A DNA stretch of 64,000 bases from Hydractinia symbiolongicarpus (lineage: Eukaryota; Cnidaria; Hydrozoa; Anthoathecata; Hydractiniidae). Under the pieces are notes generated by a model. It was not told the origin of the DNA. It made no database searches and saw only the letters and a program-made list of their open reading frames with translations. The position numbers were made by a program, and so were the translations under genes. This document shows, one piece after another, positions 58,732 to 64,000 of the stretch. The stretch lies in assembly GCF_029227915.1 (NCBI RefSeq), contig NC_079875.1, forward strand, positions 17,975,001 to 18,039,000. The letters run 5' to 3'. Positions within the stretch are counted from its first letter, which is position 1. Each line of letters opens with the position of its first letter.

Positions 58732-61700
58732 TTATTCATAGCGACAAAATAGCACCGTGCGTGATCCATTGGACACATTGTCCAATTTGTATGCGTAACC
58801 TGCAAAGTAATGAAAAATAATATTAGTTAAATCTGCTCCTTTCACGATTCTGAATAGTATTGCTTAATTATTTATGCAGAACATAATGCAGATAAGTGAT
58901 ACTAGGTACATCTGTAAATGTTTATCAAATTAGCATAGACACCCCCCCCCCCCCCCCCCCCAGCATTGTTAGTGTTACTCCTGGTAAGTCTCGTTGCAGG
59001 GATAATTTAACACTGATTTTGATTTAAATTTTAAAAGTGTATTTATGGAAAAAGAAATTAGAAGATAACAAATGCATTGTATTCTAAAAAGTCATTACAT
59101 AATATGAATGAAAAAAACTCTCTTTCCCTCAATATTAAAATTGCTGAAATTGCAGAAAATTCTAAACTTTAATTTATAACCAACCACTAAAAGAGAATTA
59201 CCATAATTAAGTTACCAAAGACATGGATATTAAATTTTTATTTTAAAAGGTGCTCGTCTGTTGTGATTATTCTGGTCATCAGATTACTACACACCATACA
59301 TATCCCTGAGACATGTAATATTATAGACTGCAGCATAGGCAGTAAAAAGTCCACTGAGACCACTAAAATTTTTTTATGTGCATTTTCGTACAGCTAAGCT
59401 AGCTATTTGAGCTTAGCGAGGCTTATTCTCTGATGTCAATAGTGTGGGCCTATAAAAAATTTCAACCATTTCCCTTGTATATAGGTGAAATTTTAATTTG
59501 AATACCAATAAGCGTTTGAACTAAAGGCACTCAAACAGTCATTTTTTGTGCACACAGCTAAATAACAAAGGCAAATTATGTCCGAGAAAAAGTGGTAAGC
59601 ACAATCCATTGGACAAAAATAGCATGTGCAATCTCATGTGCAATTTGACAGATCGCAAGGACAATTTCCACATTAGTGAGACAAAACAGAGAAAAAGGTT
59701 TTGGTTTGAAGTTTCCAGGCTACCAAATTGCTTGTGCTATGGAATAATTGTCTCTTGTGATTTTTCGTTACAGAAATTATATTATAGTTGTCGTAAAAAT
59801 GTCTGTGATATGTGTTAGCTAGCTAAAAATGACAACGATAAACGCTATGATAAGCAGCACTGAATGTAATTATCCAGCGTCGTTTATTAAAATCAGATTT
59901 CCTATCACAGTAGTAGCTACAGTAAGAAATATACTTTCAATGAAAGAACAACAGAGAAGGCTATACCTACCTACCTTTTGGGCTACATATTTTTGACCGA
60001 TGAAAAACATCAAGCAACACAGATTAACTTAAAAAAATGATTTAACTTCGTTTAACGTTTTTGGTAGAGTGGTAACGAATTTATTTCAATTTATTTCAAT
60101 TTTAAGTAAAAAAAGATTTCTTCTCTTTTTCGTATATGATAAAGAGCTTGTCTCTGATTTATTTTTTTATGCAACTAGACCTAGCAGTTTTTTTATAGCA
60201 GTTTTTTGTAAAGAAAGTTCCTTATTAAAAATGACAAAGTTTGCTAGTTACCTTTTGTGTTTTTATCACGGTATAAAGATGTTGTCTCTACTGTTTTTAT
60301 TAATATCCCTGATGTGAAATTTAATATGTTGTTTACAAACATAATCAGAACATGTTTATTTATTATATTACGGTGATCGAATTATCCAATTTAAAGACGC
60401 TGCATTGCCCTTTTATTTATAATATGTATAACGGCTCCATTTTTTCTTGATAGTACAGTAAAAAATGCTCCAAATACACGGTCTTAGTAATTTTTAAACA
60501 ATCAAAAAGTTGCGTTTTTAATGGAAAACAAAAAACAAAGTATACAGGGCGTGCATAGCCACTTTCATTGTGTTAGAAGAACACGAGCCTCAACAAAGTA
60601 TGGACAGATCTGTCATAAATAAGAACAATTCAGGGGAGGAGGGGTTCAGAAAAGTTATGTTCCACTATTCAAAACAAAAAAATAGAAATGAGACTAAAAA
60701 ATAATTTAAAAATAAATAAAAAAGCGAAGTTTCAAAAAACAAATAAATTAAATTTCAGTTTGAGATTTTTTAGAAATTAATTTCTAAGGCAATTTACTTT
60801 AGTATTATTGACTGTTTTGCCTTGCCTACTCCCTGGCCTTGTCTTGCTAGTTCCTCTTTAATTGTTCCTTGCTGTTTTGTGCTTTTTCTGCCCTTACCAA
60901 GTTTGCTAAGTTAAAAATATATAATATTAAATCGTTTTATTGGACAAAATAGAACACGAGAATTCAACTTATATTACGTTTCGACTAAAAGTAGCATCTA
61001 CTATGTCTCGCCTTCAAACCTAGGAGACCTTGTCTCCCAGGTTTGCAACCCTTTATATATTAATTAACACGCAAGTGTAATTGTCAATAAAGCAAGTAGT
61101 TGTAACCCTGTGGAAAAACCCACACGCACCCTGTTAGTATGATTACCTCACATAAAATCTGAAAAAAAAAGATTCACACAGATATTTAGAGCTTGGATAT
61201 TATTATATAGACATACAGGTTTTATACAAATAGAGATCTTTATAACAAAATTTCACTTAAGTAAAATACTTTAAATTAAAAAGACACTCATGGACAATTA
61301 TAAATTCAAAGTCTCGTAAGAGAAACACTAACAGTACTAAATTGGGGGAGCCATTTAATTAAGAAGAGTGTGTTTGTTAATTGGCATGTGATTTTGTACA
61401 GTAATTATTTTATCAAATTAATACCATAAAAAAAAATCAGTCAAATCAGTCAAAAAAAAAAAGAAAAAAAAAAAGCAAAATGCTGACAAATGTGTAAATA
61501 ATTTTGAGGATTTTCGGCAAGTTTTTAACCTCATTTACATAAGCCTAAATTCTTGTGTACCACATTAGTGTTAATTGCCATTTTATCACACTTTAATGGC
61601 AAAAAAAAACCTTAAAACTATTGTCAAACAGCATCAACGAATGTATATAGTTGTTAATAACCTAATTTGGAAATGTAAAAGACTTTACCTTTTGGGACAT

Positions 61701-61782
61701 GGAAGCAATCACCCTTTTCCAAGTCAATGAAAACTTTTTCTGATAAATTTATCCTGACATCCCCATCAATCGCATAAAATGA
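58732..61782 (-). CDS. CENP-C-like centromere protein, last two exons (cupin dimerisation domain)
   Basis: Inner-kinetochore protein family; the C-terminal cupin fold forms dimers. Exon n-1 is 61782-61689, with acceptor TTTTTTTCTAG and donor GTAAAG, coding SFYAIDGDVRINLSEKVF and GDCFHVPKG. The last exon is 58799-58732 (acceptor ACTTTGCAG), coding YAYKLDNVSNGSRTVLFCRY and a TAA. Phases match (G|GT). The joined C-terminus has the 'FY-x(3)-GD ... GD-x-F-x-VP-x-G-x-x-Y ... N ... S-V-L-F' pattern of the CENP-C/Mif2 cupin. The intron is 2.9 kb. Upstream exons were not found; they may lie between the repeats or beyond the right edge. These exons are too short to appear as ORFs. Confidence 0.7.
58942..58961 (+). 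repeat. Run of 20 C
   Basis: A pure C homopolymer within the CENP-C intron, striking in A/T-rich DNA. Its length may be affected by sequencing or assembly error. Confidence 0.8.
58962..61688. other. Bulk of the last CENP-C intron
   Basis: A/T-rich, with one near-perfect palindrome at 61015-61045 (AAACCTAGGAGA / TCTCCCAGGTTT). The longest open frames (59546-59818, 60069-60317) look random and have no splice or family support. Confidence 0.45.
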
Positions 61783-62209
61783 CTAGAAAAAAAGACAAAC
61801 ATTTCATTTACAATAAAAAGACACAGCATAACAATAAGCTGAAACATCATTACTTTTCATAACCTTACATCCCACTACATTGCATGCAAAAACCACGATT
61901 AAAAATTAAACTTTGGTAAAAAACTTTCTTGGTAGAAACAATGTGAATGTAATTCAGCAATTTTTGAGAGAAGGATCAACAATGTATATATGTTTTGACA
62001 ATATATATCGGATTTAACTCCAATTCAGGTCAATCACTAAAACAGAATATAAAAAACAGTTAAACTGTTTGCTAAAGATATACACAGCTAAAAAGTATTT
62101 ACATACTTACAAGTAAAATTCATTTTAAAAAAAGCTTATTCACTAACATAAATTGTGTCATGATATATAGTGTGTTGGTTGTCTCAAAGGACATTCAACA
62201 TAAAGGAAA
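61783..62209. other. CENP-C intron or spacer up to the Penelope-like element
   Basis: No further exon could be identified. Confidence 0.4.
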
Positions 62210-62609
62210 TTATATTTTTATTGTTAGTGTGCGGCTTTTGTACTCATCCCTTGTGTTTATTGAAGGTTTTAATAGCTTCATATGGAGAGCCTCCAGATTC
62301 ATTAATTTAAATACATTACTGTTGTAGTCAATTATTTTCATATCACTAAAAGAAGGTTGCACATTACATGAATTAAAATGCATTTTCACGGGTTTTCCCT
62401 CTTGAATATGTTCTTTAAATCGCGTAATCAAATGTCGAGCTATCTGCCCAACAGGGCACGACTTACGTGATTTGGTAGACTACGTGACTTTTGAACAATT
62501 CCTCTACAGGTGTTTTGAGTGAGGGAAGGATGGATTGAACCTTTCGTATTCTTGAGATCACTTTACAGGGAGCATCTATTTGTCTAAGGGAACGTTCCGA
62601 GAAATGCTG
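62210..62609 (-). pseudogene. Penelope-like element fragment: linker and GIY-YIG endonuclease end
   Basis: Read on the minus strand: QIDAPCKVIS near 62560, then RKVQSILPSLKTPVEELFKS, a broken stretch around a GIY-YIG core, ITRFKEHIQEGKPVKMHFNS, and a C-terminal LEALHMKLLKPSINTRDEYK then SRTLTIKI. This order (after the RT: a short linker, then GIY-YIG with R-x(2)-EH and LEA-x-H) is that of the Penelope endonuclease part. Stops near 62460 and 62415 and frame changes show it is dead. The RT is absent on this strand. Confidence 0.75.
62552..62597. repeat. Left arm of a 47-bp inverted repeat within the Penelope pair
   Basis: It pairs with 63953-63999 (one mismatch). Both arms encode the same CLRQIDAPCKVIS segment in opposite directions, so the inverted repeat follows from the head-to-head arrangement. 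Confidence 0.85.
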
Positions 62610-64000
62610 TTTTAGAAAACTTTGACAAAAATGATCTTCTTGCGGAGCTAGACGATCTTTTACGCTATTGCAAAAGAAACAAAGTAAGTGATGAAGTTAT
62701 GACTGATATCAAAGTTAAAACACTGGCTTACGTCCAACGTTGTCAAAAACAGAAGAATTCACATAACATACAAATGACACTTTGTTACTTAAAGGAGAAC
62801 AATCGTTCGATAAAGGGATCAGCATTTGTTTAATGGAATGTAGTGTATATAAAGAAAAACTTGATAAAATTATTAAGCTCCCGCAATTCAAAAAATATAA
62901 AAAAACTCGGAAGAATGCAAAACACCCTATCCTGAAAAAGGTGGAGCGCATTGTTGAACTTTTGCAGGGCTTGAAAGGCTCGAACAAGATCAGTGAATCA
63001 TTGTATGACAAACTCAAACTTATCGGAAGCCAACCACCGCGACTATATGGCTTGGCAAAAGTCCATAAAACTGACAAACCATTAAGGCCAGTTCTTGCGA
63101 TTGCGATCGAATGTCGAAGAATGTAAAATTAGTACATCAACAATATCTGAGTCTCTTGGAGAAATAAACTTGAATGAGGATGAAGAAGTCATTAGTTTTG
63201 ATGTAAGCTCATCGTCGTGGAAGCAATAAATCATTGTGCTTACCTGCTATACTCTGGAAAGTACGAACAACCCCCTGTTTCAAAGGAGACTTTTGTAAAG
63301 CAGTCAATCATGTGCAGTTGCGACGTCTTGAATTTGACACACAACGGTATATATTGACAGGATGGTTTGGCTATGGGCAGTCCTGCAGCGCCCAATTTTG
63401 CCAACGGTTGGCTGAGCAAGTTCGATCCTAGAATCAAAGGGGTTGTCAAGTTGTATGCAAGGTATATGGATGATATTCTTCGCGATATTAGGTCCGGCCA
63501 AATTGATGAAAAACTTGCGGAAATAAATGAACACCACCCACAGCTAAGCTTTACTATTGAACATGAAAAATATGCTACAATTCCATTTCTCGATATGAAG
63601 CTCGCAACAAAGGAAAGCTATTGTCAACATGGTATACCAAAGACTCTGGTACGGGACTTACAATGAATTGTCAAACCTTCGCACCGATTAAATACAAACG
63701 ATCTGTTGTTTCCGGGATGGTCTGCAGAATTTACAACTCATGCAGCACACAGGCAAACGTTCACGAAAGTCTGAACAAGGCAAAAACGATACTTGAACAT
63801 AACCAATACCCTGCTTCGTTCTATAACCCTATCATTGAAAAGACATCAGACAAGATCATGCACTGAAAAAAGAGACAGAGATCTAAGAGCACGAGACGAG
63901 CAAGAACAAATTGATTTTTCTTCAATATAGGGGAAAAGTCACTGATAATTTTGAACGTTGCCTTAGACAAATAGATGCTCCCTGTAAAGTGATCTCAACA
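62609..64000 (+). pseudogene. Penelope-like element reverse transcriptase (broken, runs off the window)
   Basis: Opposite in direction to the preceding fragment. It reads NDLLAELDDLLRYCKRNKVS near 62630, LYGLAKVHKTDKPLRPVLA near 63050 (RT fingers), MGSPAAPNFANGWLSKF near 63370, the catalytic RYMDDIL near 63460, then QLSFTIEHEKYATIPFLDMK. It ends at the edge with FLQYRGKVTDNFERCLRQID. Several frameshifts and stops separate these blocks. The YxDD box is intact (YMDD). Penelope-type elements copy themselves by target-primed reverse transcription. Confidence 0.8.

Noticed and set aside
58647-58915. A complete second Helitron ending at the CTAG near 58911
   Set aside because: No hairpin precedes that CTAG at the right distance, and the interval would have to include the last CENP-C exon.
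59546-59818. Cysteine-rich 90-codon frame in the CENP-C intron
   Set aside because: No splice borders, family motif or promoter support; composition looks random.

Overview
The window is eukaryotic nuclear DNA from an invertebrate animal. Genes are split by GT-AG introns, most of the sequence is A/T-rich and non-coding, and it carries tRNA-derived SINEs, Helitrons, a Penelope-like element and large tandem arrays. The protein types (a GAS1/GDNF-receptor-like cysteine-rich pair, mitochondrial PheRS, a CENP-C cupin) and the style of the large DNA transposon point to a cnidarian, perhaps a hydrozoan. The taxon is inference only.

Layout. (1) 1-24 kb is host gene space. Two paralogous secreted cysteine-rich genes lie tail to tail (+ at 1852-4511, - at 23149-19798) and enclose a four-exon mitochondrial phenylalanyl-tRNA synthetase gene (15723-19259). 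A 500-bp field of 13 hairpins sharing the core CCTGACGCTCAGG sits at 10.1-10.6 kb, and a lone relative sits at 24.7 kb. (2) 24.9-27.2 kb holds a coiled-coil gene relic, then a SINE whose tail was hit by a 280-bp Helitron carrying an expanded TCTG microsatellite. (3) 27242-42671 is a full-length 15.4-kb Polinton/Maverick (adintovirus-like) element. It has about 190-bp terminal inverted repeats, a protein-primed DNA polymerase with an embedded endonuclease VII-like segment, an HNH nuclease, an A32/FtsK-type packaging ATPase, a retroviral-type integrase, a major capsid protein, a possible minor capsid protein, and several small membrane, SAP, zinc-ribbon and DUF4116-like proteins. It is richer in G/C than the host DNA and nearly every long gene is broken, so it is a fossil. 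(4) 42.7-54 kb is repeat-rich: a SWIM-finger fragment, a tandem MITE pair, a 73-bp minisatellite (45.5-47.2 kb), a 27-bp minisatellite and a 4.5-kb composite satellite (49.4-53.8 kb). (5) 54-64 kb has a BEL/Pao gag-like relic, the last two exons of a CENP-C-like gene on the minus strand (61782-58732), and a head-to-head Penelope-like element pair running off the right edge.

How the parts fit. The host genes are unrelated housekeeping or secreted genes. The Polinton forms one unit: polymerase and nucleases at the left, packaging and integration in the middle, capsid and membrane proteins to the right. Two patterns inside it are not explained by the proteins: short palindromes at or just after stop codons, including one in each of the three gene-dense convergent junctions, and a TAAATG context at six start codons. 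Together they suggest a virus-like gene-end and gene-start code.
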